Shown: positions 1 to 7,215 of the stretch, piece after piece
Position numbering within the stretch: position 1 is the stretch's first letter
Layout of the letters: each line of letters opens with the position of its first letter
Source: CAYUYM01 sp964449305
GTDB taxonomy: Bacteria > Bacteroidota > Ignavibacteria > SZUA-365 > CAYQST01
Assembly (NCBI GenBank): GCA_964449305.1
Contig: CAYUYM010000024.1
Span: 1 to 25,537 of the forward strand
Length of the DNA: 25,537 nucleotides
Direction of reading: 5' to 3'
The notes under the pieces: model-generated
Told to the model about the DNA's origin: nothing
The model's input: the letters and a program-made list of their open reading frames with translations, nothing else
The model's database searches: none
Translations under genes and position numbers: made by a program

Positions 1-248
1 CATGACAGCGGAGCGGCTGCGGGGCGAGTCCTTCCGCCATTCCCGCACTTCGACAAGCTCAGTGCAGGCGCGGGAATCCACGCCATGGCTCCGATGGTCG
101 GACATGGATGCCCGCCTCTGCGGGCATGACAGCGGAGCGGCTGCGGGGCGAGTCCTTCCGCCATTCCCGCACTTCGACAGGCTCAGTGCAGGCGCGGGAC
201 TCCACGCCATGGCTCCGATGGTCGGACATGGATGCCCGCCTCCGCGGG
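1..248. repeat. Two 124-bp tandem repeats with nested hairpins
   Basis: Bases 1-124 and 125-248 are direct copies that differ at only three positions by eye (a/g and a/c in the first hairpin region, t/c near the end). Each unit holds two dyads. One is an ATTCCCGC...GCGGGAAT arm pair with inner GCACT/AGTGC arms (perfect in copy 1, one mismatch in copy 2). The other is ATGCCCGC-CTCT-GCGGGCAT across the copy junction (108-127), degraded at the end of copy 2. Such palindromic intergenic units resemble the REP/MITE-like dispersed repeats of many GC-rich genomes. The array may continue left of the window. Open frames across it look like by-products of GC-rich sequence. Confidence 0.85.
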
Positions 249-258
249 CAGGAGGGCG

Positions 259-1410
259 TCAGGGTAGCACGAGGACGGGGCGCGTTACACGTCTGCCGCC
301 GGCGATCACCGTCACATGGTGCACACCTCCAGTCTGTAACTGGTTGCTTGCGCCGTCAAGCTGCAGCACAAGGTGGTGGGTGCCGCGATCTCGCACACCA
401 CAGTCCTGTGTCGCCACGATTCTTCCCAATGGGTCCGCCAAACGGATGAGTACGGAGCTGCGCTCCTCTTGTTGGAACTCGAGGCGAAGTGTTCCCCTCA
501 CCGGGTTCGGATAGACGTGGAGCACTTGCTCCAACGGTGCTGGCGGTCGGCTCCCGGCATCCGTCGCCGTGCTGTCATCGTTCTCCCGTTTCAACACCCA
601 CGCCACTGCCGCACCCAGCAGCCCCCATTCCGTCTCGGGATCGGTGAGGTCCGACGCAAAATCCGTTCCGTCCCGGTCGCTGTTCTCCTCGATCTCCGGA
701 TGCGGCCCGACAAGCAACACCCGCCCCTGCTGCAGCGGGAAGGCGATGATCGCCGGCTCGTTGTTCCATGCATCCCATGTGGCGATCGTATCGACCGCGA
801 CTCCAGCGTCTGGATGGAATACCGGACCGCCAAAATACAGCGTCTGGAGTGACCCGCCCCGGCCTCGCGTGATCGTGTGACCAGGGACCAGTGTGATTCC
901 CGTCATGCCCCACTCGGGCCAGGGCCGTATCTGGGCAAGTGCACCATGGGCAACTCCATGAAACAATCCCAGAGTGTAGGGATACCTGCCACCTTCCCAC
1001 TCCACCACATCGGCGGCGAAGTAGGCACCTGCACAAATCCCAATGTAGGCGCCGCCGCTGTTCACCAGATCTCGGATGTGCCGCTCGCCAAGGGCGGTGA
1101 GCTTGGTCTTGTAGTCGTAGGCATATCCGCCCGGAAAATACACGGAGCGTATCTGCCCCCGGAGATCGTTGCCGTTGATGAAGGCTGCATCAATGCGCGT
1201 GTGCGTCAAGCCCTTCCAGTCAAGAAATCGTTCAAAAGCGACCACACCGTCGGTCCACGCTCCCTGATCGTTGTATACACCCACGTCGACAATCGAGCCC
1301 TCCTGCGCTTGTGCGACAAGGGTGACTTCCACAAACAGGCAGAATAACACCAGGGCACGAAGGGCCGACATCGCCCGCCTTCGATGGTGACACGTCCATG
1401 TGTTGTTCAT
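259..1410 (-). CDS. Secreted BPL_N-like class I amidotransferase-fold protein with T9SS sorting domain
   Basis: A 383-residue protein with three parts. Residues 1-36 form a signal peptide (a basic N-region, a hydrophobic core ALVLFCLFVEVTLVA, cleavage near AQAQ). Residues ~40-275 resemble the biotin-protein-ligase N-terminal (BPL_N) family of class I glutamine-amidotransferase-like folds. Residues ~296-383 are a type A T9SS sorting domain opening with VLHVYPNPVRG. The nucleophile elbow GGAYIGICAGAY puts Cys126 at the active site, and GPHPEIE supplies a plausible His237/Glu239 pair, so a catalytic triad looks intact. The ATG at 1410 is chosen because AAGGA lies 6 bases upstream. An internal ATG at 1371 would also leave a signal peptide but has no such site. 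The substrate is unknown. The protein should be exported by Sec, then by T9SS to the surface or medium. It is divergent from nadE and has no operon partner in view. Confidence 0.8.
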   Translation of the reverse strand: MNNTWTCHHRRRAMSALRALVLFCLFVEVTLVAQAQEGSIVDVGVYNDQGAWTDGVVAFERFLDWKGLTHTRIDAAFINGNDLRGQIRSVYFPGGYAYDYKTKLTALGERHIRDLVNSGGAYIGICAGAYFAADVVEWEGGRYPYTLGLFHGVAHGALAQIRPWPEWGMTGITLVPGHTITRGRGGSLQTLYFGGPVFHPDAGVAVDTIATWDAWNNEPAIIAFPLQQGRVLLVGPHPEIEENSDRDGTDFASDLTDPETEWGLLGAAVAWVLKRENDDSTATDAGSRPPAPLEQVLHVYPNPVRGTLRLEFQQEERSSVLIRLADPLGRIVATQDCGVRDRGTHHLVLQLDGASNQLQTGGVHHVTVIAGGRRVTRPVLVLP

Positions 1411-1452
1411 GATGCATCCTTGGTGATGAATGACGAATGACACTTCAATGGT

Positions 1453-1463
1453 ACGAATTTCGT
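1453..1463. promoter_or_regulatory. Short dyad upstream of the amidotransferase-like gene
   Basis: ACGAA-T-TTCGT is a perfect 5+1+5 dyad, about 43 bases upstream of the minus-strand start at 1410. Its position would suit an operator. No regulator is known, and a dyad this short can arise by chance. Confidence 0.2.
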
Positions 1464-1518
1464 GCCAGCTCCACCATCCGCCAATCGGCGTTCCTTCTGC
1501 CATCCGACGACAAACCCA

Positions 1519-1552
1519 TCGACAATTCCTGCCGGGTAGTCGACAATTCCTG
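1519..1552. repeat. 13-bp direct repeat with 21-bp period in the divergent intergenic region
   Basis: TCGACAATTCCTG occurs at 1519-1531 and again, exactly, at 1540-1552. A 21-bp spacing is two helical turns, so both copies face the same side of the helix, as in tandem binding sites for a regulator. The pair lies between the divergent amidotransferase-like gene and nadE, 116 bases upstream of the nadE start. No regulator is identified. Confidence 0.5.
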
Positions 1553-1667
1553 TTCCCAGATGCAACAGACGACGGAAATCCGAAAGGTGCAGAGATTTTC
1601 GTTCTCTGTTTTATCGACGATGCTGTTATTTTGCACCATTGCATATTTCATCATTCAGCAGGTTTCC

Positions 1668-2453
1668 ATGCTTCCCCAGCTTCAGCTCGATCTTCCCGAC
1701 GTTCGGCGTCATCTCGTCAATTTTCTCAGGACTGAGTTCGCCCGTGCTGGTGTGTCCCGCGCAGTTATCGGCCTCTCCGGAGGCATCGACAGCGCTCTCG
1801 CCGCCTTTCTCACCGCAGAGGCGCTCGGCGCCAACAACCTCCTCTGCATCATGATGCCTCATCGCAGCAGCAGTCCGGAAAGCCTCATCCATGCCGGGAT
1901 CGTTGCCGACGCGCTCCACGTGCGCCATGAACGCATCGACATCTCACCGCTCGTGGATGCCGCGCAGGCGACTGATCCCGACATGGACCGCCTCCGCCTC
2001 GGCAACATCATGGCACGCGCCCGCATGATCCTGCTCTACGACCGCTCCGCCCGCGAACGCGCCCTCGTCGTCGGCACGGGCAACAGGACCGAATTCCTTC
2101 TCGGATACACCACCCTCTTCGGTGATTCCGCCTGCGCGCTCAATCCCGTCGGCGATCTGTACAAGACCCAGGTATGGGCGCTGTCGGAACACCTCGGTGT
2201 GCCAGAGCCGGTGATCCGCAAGCACCCCAGCGCCGATCTCTGGGCCGGACAGACAGACGAGGCGGAGATGGGTGTCGCCTACCGCCTCGCTGACGAGATC
2301 CTCCACCATCTCGTGGATCTGGGGCTGTCCGAGGACGAGGTCGTCGCACGCGGATACGACGCAGAAGCCGTGGCCCTGACCCGGCGACGCATGCATGCGA
2401 ATGCCTTCAAGCGCCTCCCCGTTCCGGTCGGATTCCTTCGCCCACGCGTGTAA
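1668..2453 (+). CDS. nadE: NH3-dependent NAD+ synthetase
   Basis: This 261-residue enzyme makes NAD+ from nicotinic acid adenine dinucleotide, ATP and ammonia, the last step of NAD biosynthesis, in the cytosol. The adenine-nucleotide alpha-hydrolase PP-loop is SGGIDS at residues 37-42. GTGNRTE (137-142), LGYTTLFGDSACALNPVGDLYKTQV (145-169) and HPSADLWAGQTDE (186-198) are the family's conserved stretches. Length matches the short form: there is no glutaminase domain, so ammonia is the expected nitrogen donor. The frame is open back to 1437, but the family begins at MLPQLQLDLP, so the ATG at 1668 is taken. There is no good Shine-Dalgarno. The gene stands alone, divergent from the gene on its left, with an unrecognised gene starting 105 bases downstream. 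Confidence 0.95.
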   Translation: MLPQLQLDLPDVRRHLVNFLRTEFARAGVSRAVIGLSGGIDSALAAFLTAEALGANNLLCIMMPHRSSSPESLIHAGIVADALHVRHERIDISPLVDAAQATDPDMDRLRLGNIMARARMILLYDRSARERALVVGTGNRTEFLLGYTTLFGDSACALNPVGDLYKTQVWALSEHLGVPEPVIRKHPSADLWAGQTDEAEMGVAYRLADEILHHLVDLGLSEDEVVARGYDAEAVALTRRRMHANAFKRLPVPVGFLRPRV

Positions 2454-2476
2454 TCCTCGGCATGCATCTCACGTCA

Positions 2477-2505
2477 TTGCAAAATGTCATCCGATTTCGT
2501 AACAT
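2477..2505 (+). promoter_or_regulatory. Candidate sigma70-like promoter for the 2559 gene
   Basis: TTGCAA (2477-2482), a 17-base spacer and TAACAT (2500-2505) match the -35/-10 pattern at four of six positions each, with ideal spacing. It lies in the 105-base gap after nadE. Transcription would begin near 2512 and could run through the unknown gene, obgE and the permease gene, which are tightly spaced. It rests on the match alone. Confidence 0.4.
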
Positions 2506-2558
2506 AAGGAAGAACTTGCACCGTTCGGCCCAACGCCTTGCAAAAAGCGAGATTACCC

Positions 2559-4277
2559 ATGTTTGAACAGCACATCGCGGAAACCAGACAGTTCATCCAG
2601 ACTCGGACGATCGGCAATGAGCCGCGCATCGTCTTCCAGGCGATGCTCGATTCCGATGTTCCCCAGTCTCTCAAACAGTTTTTCCGGATGGACATCCTCA
2701 CCTGGATCCAGGAGGAACGCGCGCGCCTGCTGAACTCTCCGCATTTCGATTACTCCGATGCGGGGATTCTCTCGCTCTTTGATGAGATCCTCTCCCGCTC
2801 CGAACCCCTGGCCGCCTTCTCTCGTGAGGAGTTCGATACCGCCATCGACAAGGCCATCAAGCTGCTGTTCAACTACGTCTGTCATCCCCAGTGGACGCTC
2901 TCGAAGTTCATCTTCGATGACAAGGAACACGCGCACATCGACGACATCCTTTCCATGATGTCGTACTTCACCGACTACCCCTACTATCGCGCGATACTCG
3001 AGGAGTTCTTCGCCTCCAAGAACTACCTGCATTTCAAGCGGGACAAATTCGAGGAGTTGCTCCTCATGATCGATCAGGAGCTCGTGAAGGACTACGACAG
3101 CCGACACATGGCCGAGCTGGCAAAACCCCTGTTCGAACTCTTCAACATTGTCCCGCAACTTGACGAACCCCGCGTGCCGGTCGAAGCCCTGTCCATCTTC
3201 TACGAAGACAAGGAACTCAAGACCATCGTGGATGCGCTCGATGCCGAGAAGAACAGCCGTGAGAGCATGTCGATGCATGAGCTGATCATGTTTCTCGGAG
3301 AGATTGACATCTCCATCGGCATGGATATTTCGTCCATTGTCCACCACCACAAGGTCGGCCGTTCACTCAAGGATGATGACATTCCGCTGGGTGGAACGCG
3401 CTCCATCATTCCTCCGAATGATGAGATACCACAGGAACCCATGTTCCTCGAAATCCCGGAAACCCCGCAGCCACTGCAGGCAGTATACGAGCCCGACGTG
3501 CCCAATCCTCCCATGACGAGCTTCCTCGAAGATGAATTGCCACCTGTCCGGCTCTTCGACGATGATGAAGTGACAAGTCCGCTCCCCATGGACGATACGC
3601 TCGACAATGTCTTCAACGACACCACCGTACTCATCCCACACGATGGGGATGACGCGCCCGCATTCATTCCCGGGAGTGGTCTGGACGAACCCCTCGATCT
3701 TCCGCCGTTGAAGCTGGTGGAGGACGAGGAACTCCCCGGCGTGGGCGAGGCCGCACCCCGCAGCCTGCAGGACGATCTCACCGATCTGCGCGAGCGGCTG
3801 AACCGCGTCCTCGCGCCCCAGAGCGACATTCCCATCAACAGCGAATTCGAGGAGGAGAAACCGACATCCACGATGATGGAAGAGCTGCTGGTGGAGGAGC
3901 CCGTTGCGCCACCCCTGCCGGAGATCGTTGAACCGCCGCTGCCCGGGCCCGTTGTACCGCCGATTCCGGATATCATCATGGACGAACCGCCTGCCATGGG
4001 TGCGACCGATGAAGAAGCTCTCGCGCCCCCCGCCCCCAACCTGCCCGATCTCCGCTCCCTCATTCCGGATGGCGACAGGAAGAAGTTCGTCAAGAAGCTT
4101 TTCAAGAGAAACGATATCACCTACGAGAAGGCGATCAACGATCTGAACGCCACCGCAGCATGGCGCGAAGCCTCGGAAAAGATCGACGAGGTGTTTGTCA
4201 CCAACAACATCGACACCTACTCGAAGTACGCACTGCGCTTCACCGAATTCATCTACAAACGCTTCGAGACCAGGTAG
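2559..4277 (+). CDS. Unrecognised protein with acidic proline-rich linker and basic helical C-terminal domain
   Basis: I do not recognise this 572-residue protein. It has no signal peptide or membrane segment, so it is probably cytosolic. Residues 1-~265 look like a compact, mostly helical domain rich in aromatic and acidic residues. Residues ~270-500 are a low-complexity linker full of Asp, Glu and Pro (EPMFLEIPETPQP, VAPPLPEIVEPPLPGPVVPP), probably disordered. Residues ~503-572 form a charged helical domain, starting GDRKKFVKKLFKRND and ending TEFIYKRFETR. Two folded ends on an acidic tether suggest a scaffold or regulator (inference). The ATG at 2559 has no Shine-Dalgarno, and a TTG at 2538 is a possible alternative start. 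obgE starts only 8 bases after the stop, so the two are probably co-transcribed. No enzymatic motif was seen. Confidence 0.85.
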   Translation: MFEQHIAETRQFIQTRTIGNEPRIVFQAMLDSDVPQSLKQFFRMDILTWIQEERARLLNSPHFDYSDAGILSLFDEILSRSEPLAAFSREEFDTAIDKAIKLLFNYVCHPQWTLSKFIFDDKEHAHIDDILSMMSYFTDYPYYRAILEEFFASKNYLHFKRDKFEELLLMIDQELVKDYDSRHMAELAKPLFELFNIVPQLDEPRVPVEALSIFYEDKELKTIVDALDAEKNSRESMSMHELIMFLGEIDISIGMDISSIVHHHKVGRSLKDDDIPLGGTRSIIPPNDEIPQEPMFLEIPETPQPLQAVYEPDVPNPPMTSFLEDELPPVRLFDDDEVTSPLPMDDTLDNVFNDTTVLIPHDGDDAPAFIPGSGLDEPLDLPPLKLVEDEELPGVGEAAPRSLQDDLTDLRERLNRVLAPQSDIPINSEFEEEKPTSTMMEELLVEEPVAPPLPEIVEPPLPGPVVPPIPDIIMDEPPAMGATDEEALAPPAPNLPDLRSLIPDGDRKKFVKKLFKRNDITYEKAINDLNATAAWREASEKIDEVFVTNNIDTYSKYALRFTEFIYKRFETR

Positions 4278-4285
4278 ATCCCTCC

Positions 4286-5281
4286 GTGTTCATCGACGAA
4301 GTATCGATTGCCGTGACATCCGGCTCCGGTGGGGCCGGATGTGTCTCATTCCGGCGTGAAAAGTATGTGCCGAAGGGCGGCCCCGACGGCGGAAACGGCG
4401 GAAACGGCGGAAACGTCATCATCCGTGCATCGTTCCAGTTGCACACACTCCTCGACCAACGATACAAGCGCGCCTACGCCGCTGAGAATGGCCGGAAAGG
4501 CTCATCCTCGCGATGTGATGGACGGACAGGCTGCGATGTGGTGATCCTGGTGCCAATGGGCACGGTGATACGCGACGAGGATTCCGGTGAAATGATCGCA
4601 GATCTGGTGACGGATGGACAGGAAATAGTGGTTGCCGCGGGAGGAAAGGGTGGGCGGGGAAACGCAGAATTTGCCACACCGGTGATCCAGACCCCCCGGC
4701 ATGCTGAGCCGGGTCGGCCCGGCGTTGCCCGCCAACTCCAGCTCGAGCTGAAACTCATCGCCGACATCGGGCTCGTGGGATTTCCGAATGCCGGAAAGAG
4801 CACACTGATCTCCGTGATCTCCGCCGCCCGCCCGAAGATCGCCGATTACCCCTTCACCACACTCGAGCCGCATCTGGGCATCGTCCGCTACCGCGATTAC
4901 AGCTCCATGACCGTTGCCGACATCCCCGGACTCATCGAGGGCGCTCACGAGGGCCGCGGGCTGGGGATCACGTTTCTCAAGCACATCGAACGGACCAAGG
5001 CCCTGGCCATTCTCATCGACTGCGGCTCCGACGACTTCCTGCGCGACTACACCGTGCTCCACCAGGAGCTGGGGCAGTACAGTCGCGAGCTTCTGCACAA
5101 GCCCCGCATCATCGCGCTCTCCAAGACGGACATCCTCCAAGAGGACGATGAGCAACGTATCGCCGATTTCGAACAGGCGATTCAGCAACGCGTCCACCGC
5201 TTCTCGTCGGTGTCCCGGCAGGGACTCGATGAATTGCTTGATGCGATGTGGGTGCTGACGAACGATGCTGCCACCATGTAG
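4286..5281 (+). CDS. obgE: Obg-family GTPase
   Basis: A 331-residue Obg/CgtA GTPase, a ribosome-associated protein acting in 50S assembly and stress control. Residues 1-~157 are the glycine-rich Obg fold (SGSGGAGCVSFRREKYVPKGG; GGNGGNGGNV; AAGGKGGRGNAEF). The G domain follows: G1 GFPNAGKS at 165-172, the switch region YPFTTLEPHLG, G3 DIPGLIEGAHEGRGLG, a G4 that reads SKTD rather than NKxD, and G5 near SSVSRQG. It ends without the C-terminal OCT domain, as in many short Obg proteins. The start is the GTG at 4286, giving the usual (M)FIDEV opening; only 8 bases separate it from the previous stop. The permease gene begins 9 bases downstream. Confidence 0.95.
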   Translation: MFIDEVSIAVTSGSGGAGCVSFRREKYVPKGGPDGGNGGNGGNVIIRASFQLHTLLDQRYKRAYAAENGRKGSSSRCDGRTGCDVVILVPMGTVIRDEDSGEMIADLVTDGQEIVVAAGGKGGRGNAEFATPVIQTPRHAEPGRPGVARQLQLELKLIADIGLVGFPNAGKSTLISVISAARPKIADYPFTTLEPHLGIVRYRDYSSMTVADIPGLIEGAHEGRGLGITFLKHIERTKALAILIDCGSDDFLRDYTVLHQELGQYSRELLHKPRIIALSKTDILQEDDEQRIADFEQAIQQRVHRFSSVSRQGLDELLDAMWVLTNDAATM

Positions 5282-5290
5282 GCTTTTCCC

Positions 5291-6313
5291 ATGCCCGTCA
5301 TTCCCGCCCGGCCCGCAACGGTGCTCGCGCTGATCGCGGCGCTTGCGACGGCGCTGTGCGCTGTCATGGTGTCGTCCCTGATGATCGGTGCACTCCACCT
5401 CGCGCCGGGCTTCATCCTGTCCACGCTTGTCGATGCACTTGTCCGACCGGAGCGGCTTGAGCAGGGCGCCGCGACCACGGTGCTCCTCGACATCCGCCTG
5501 CCGCGCGTGCTGATGGCGGCCCTCACCGGCGGCGGACTGGCGGTGGCGGGGATGATGTATCAGGCGCTGCTGCGAAACGTCCTTGCCGATCCCTACATTC
5601 TGGGCGTGTCCGGCGGGGCCTCGGTGGGGGCGCTGCTGGCGATCGCAACCGGGTTTGCCGCCGTGTCGGCGTTCGCCCTGCCGGCATCGGCCTTTGCGGG
5701 AGCGATGCTGGTTGCGGTGCTCGTGATGCTTGCCCATGCGCGTCCGGCCGCGCGCGACAGCAACGCCCTGCTGTTGAGCGGTGTCATGGCGGGCGCCTTT
5801 TTTTCCTCCATCATCCTCGTCCTGATCACCACCGCCGGTGCTCCGCTGCGCGAGGCGGTGTACTGGCTTGCCGGGTCCATGTCGAGCGCATCCATGAGCG
5901 ATGTGATGGTCACCGCCGCCATCGCGCTTCCCATCGTGGTGGTGGCGACTTGGACGTCACGCATCTACAACGCGCTCGTTCTCGGCAGCGAGGCGGCCGG
6001 GCATCTCGGTGTGCAATATCACCGCACGATGCTGGTGCATCATCTGCTTGCATCGATGCTCACGGCGGCGGTCGTGAGCTTCACCGGATTGATCGGCTTC
6101 GTGGGCTTCGCGGTGCCCCATGCCATCCGTCTCCTTGTGGGCACCGATCATCGCGTGGGCATCCCGTCATCTTTTTTTGTCGGGGCGATATTTCTCGTGA
6201 TCTGTGATCTCCTTGCCCGGACGGTGCTCCATCCGACAGAACTTCCTGTGGGAGCGGTGACCGCCTTCGTGGGTGCGCCGTTGTTCATCGCGATGATCTC
6301 CCGCCGCCGCTGA
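5291..6313 (+). CDS. FecCD/BtuC-family ABC transporter permease
   Basis: A 340-residue polytopic inner-membrane protein of the FecCD family, permease of ABC importers for iron-siderophores, haem or vitamin B12. Signatures are LDIRLPRVLMAALTGGGLAVAG, MYQALLRNVLADPYILGVSGGASVGA, and the late stretch VSFTGLIGFVGFAVPHAIRLL...DHR. About nine or ten hydrophobic segments span the chain, the usual number. The ATG at 5291 follows obgE by 9 bases, implying one transcript. No substrate-binding protein, ATPase or TonB receptor gene lies in the window, so the partners are encoded elsewhere and the substrate cannot be assigned. B12 is attractive because a cobalamin-dependent mutase lies at the window's right end, but that link is inference. 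Confidence 0.9.
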   Translation: MPVIPARPATVLALIAALATALCAVMVSSLMIGALHLAPGFILSTLVDALVRPERLEQGAATTVLLDIRLPRVLMAALTGGGLAVAGMMYQALLRNVLADPYILGVSGGASVGALLAIATGFAAVSAFALPASAFAGAMLVAVLVMLAHARPAARDSNALLLSGVMAGAFFSSIILVLITTAGAPLREAVYWLAGSMSSASMSDVMVTAAIALPIVVVATWTSRIYNALVLGSEAAGHLGVQYHRTMLVHHLLASMLTAAVVSFTGLIGFVGFAVPHAIRLLVGTDHRVGIPSSFFVGAIFLVICDLLARTVLHPTELPVGAVTAFVGAPLFIAMISRRR

Positions 6314-6337
6314 TGGTTGAAGGAATCATCTCATCGT

Positions 6338-6367
6338 TTGCTTTTTATAAACCGGGTATCGTATATT
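6338..6367 (+). promoter_or_regulatory. Candidate promoter for rpmH-rnpA-yidD-yidC
   Basis: TTGCTT (6338-6343), an 18-base spacer and TATATT (6362-6367) form a sigma70-like promoter in the AT-rich 99-base gap before rpmH. Transcription would begin about 40 bases before the rpmH start. Strong promoters ahead of rpmH are usual. Confidence 0.5.
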
Positions 6368-6412
6368 GATTTCTGTTTTCTTTTTCCCTTTCACCGAGCA
6401 ATACAGAGAGTC

Positions 6413-6568
6413 ATGAAACGTACATTTCAACCCAGTGTCCGCAAGCGCAGAAACGCCCATGGTTTCCGCACCAGGATGGCATCAAAAAATGGACGAAAAG
6501 TTCTTGCGCGCCGTCGCGCCAAGGGCCGCTGGAAACTCACCGTCAGCGACGAACCGCGCCACCGTTAA
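6413..6568 (+). CDS. rpmH: 50S ribosomal protein L34
   Basis: A 51-residue basic protein of the large ribosomal subunit: MKRTFQPSVRKRRNAHGF at the start, then RTRMASKNGRKVLARRRAKGR, both hallmarks of L34. The tail WKLTVSDEPRHR makes it longer than the 44-46 residues of most bacteria and resembles the tail in Bacteroidota and relatives. A short purine stretch (AGAGAG) precedes the ATG. It heads the cluster rpmH-rnpA-yidD-yidC. The coding sequence of rnpA begins inside it. Confidence 0.97.
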   Translation: MKRTFQPSVRKRRNAHGFRTRMASKNGRKVLARRRAKGRWKLTVSDEPRHR

Positions 6569-6977
6569 CAGCGAGCACCGGCTCACCTTCCCCAAGGCAG
6601 GCATCCTGCGCGGACACGGAAGTTTCGCGCAGGTGTTGTCGCACAGGAAGTCCCTCCAGCACGGCTGCACAAGGCTGTTTTCCGTCGTGAACCTCCAAAT
6701 CCCACCTTCTCTTTGCAGGGTGGGATTTGCCGTGAAAAGGCCCGGCACAAGTGTCCGGCGCAACCATCGGCGGCGTATGATGCGTGAAGCATACAGGATG
6801 GAATCACATGCCTTCCGTGAATTCTGCGCAGAGCACGCCCTCTCAGTCGACCTCGTTTTTCTGTACGACACGACACGTGAACCAGCTGCTCCCACGCTCG
6901 ACGGCATGCGCGACACCATGCAGAAGTTGTTGGACGGCACACGAAACCAGTTGGAACGCGCCCGGGGCCGGTCATGA
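6489..6977 (+). CDS. rnpA: Ribonuclease P protein component
   Basis: The protein subunit of RNase P, which helps the catalytic RNA mature the 5' ends of tRNAs. The diagnostic RNR-type motif is RRNHRRRMMREAYR; RLTFPKAGILRG and FSVVNLQIPPSLCRVGFAVKRPGTS are the usual flanking parts. Between the rpmH stop and the conserved RLTFPK stretch there is no ATG, GTG or TTG in frame, so translation must start inside rpmH. The ATG at 6489 (162 residues) is preferred because AGGA lies 12 bases upstream, somewhat long. ATG 6459 and GTG 6435 are alternatives. The overlap with rpmH is 80 bases in another frame. The stop overlaps the yidD start as ATGA. Confidence 0.9.
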   Translation: MDEKFLRAVAPRAAGNSPSATNRATVNSEHRLTFPKAGILRGHGSFAQVLSHRKSLQHGCTRLFSVVNLQIPPSLCRVGFAVKRPGTSVRRNHRRRMMREAYRMESHAFREFCAEHALSVDLVFLYDTTREPAAPTLDGMRDTMQKLLDGTRNQLERARGRS

Positions 6978-7183
6978 AGCACGTGCTTCTGGCGATGATC
7001 CGCTTCTATCGGCGATGGATCTCCCCCATTCTGCCTCCGTCATGCCGGTTTTACCCCACATGCTCCGCCTACACGCTGGAGGCGATAGAAAAGCATGGGG
7101 CAATAAAGGGATCCTGGCTGGGACTGCGTCGCATCGCGCGTTGTCACCCCTGGAATCCCGGCGGCCATGACCCTGTTCCTTAA
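6974..7183 (+). CDS. yidD: Membrane protein insertion efficiency factor YidD
   Basis: A 69-residue protein of the YidD family, thought to assist YidC-dependent insertion of inner-membrane proteins. It carries the family pattern FYRRWISPILPPSCRFYPTCSAY, then AIEKHGAIKGSWLGLRRIARCHPWNPGGHDPVP with its conserved cysteines. The start overlaps the rnpA stop by four bases, so the two are translationally coupled, and yidC follows 32 bases downstream. Confidence 0.95.
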   Translation: MKHVLLAMIRFYRRWISPILPPSCRFYPTCSAYTLEAIEKHGAIKGSWLGLRRIARCHPWNPGGHDPVP

Positions 7184-7215
7184 GTCACTTTGAACGAACA
7201 CCCAATCCCAGACCC

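Noticed and set aside
2..514. Overlapping open frames (2-514, 108-449) over the tandem repeats
   Set aside because: They are repeats of the same peptide produced by the duplicated DNA, with Arg/Pro/Ser-rich composition, and run into the antisense of the amidotransferase-like gene. No family resemblance.
1437..1667. Extended nadE N-terminus (77 extra residues)
   Set aside because: The family starts at the ATG at 1668. The extension includes a hydrophobic stretch with no family resemblance and crosses the 13-bp direct repeat.
4286..5281. Obg G4 motif SKTD as a sign of a defective GTPase
   Set aside because: Only the first residue departs from NKxD, the Lys and Asp are kept, and all other G motifs are intact, so loss of function is not supported.
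4502..5737. 411-residue minus-strand open frame over obgE and the permease gene
   Set aside because: Antisense to two well-supported genes; His/Arg/Gly-rich composition is typical of the reverse complement of GC-rich coding DNA.
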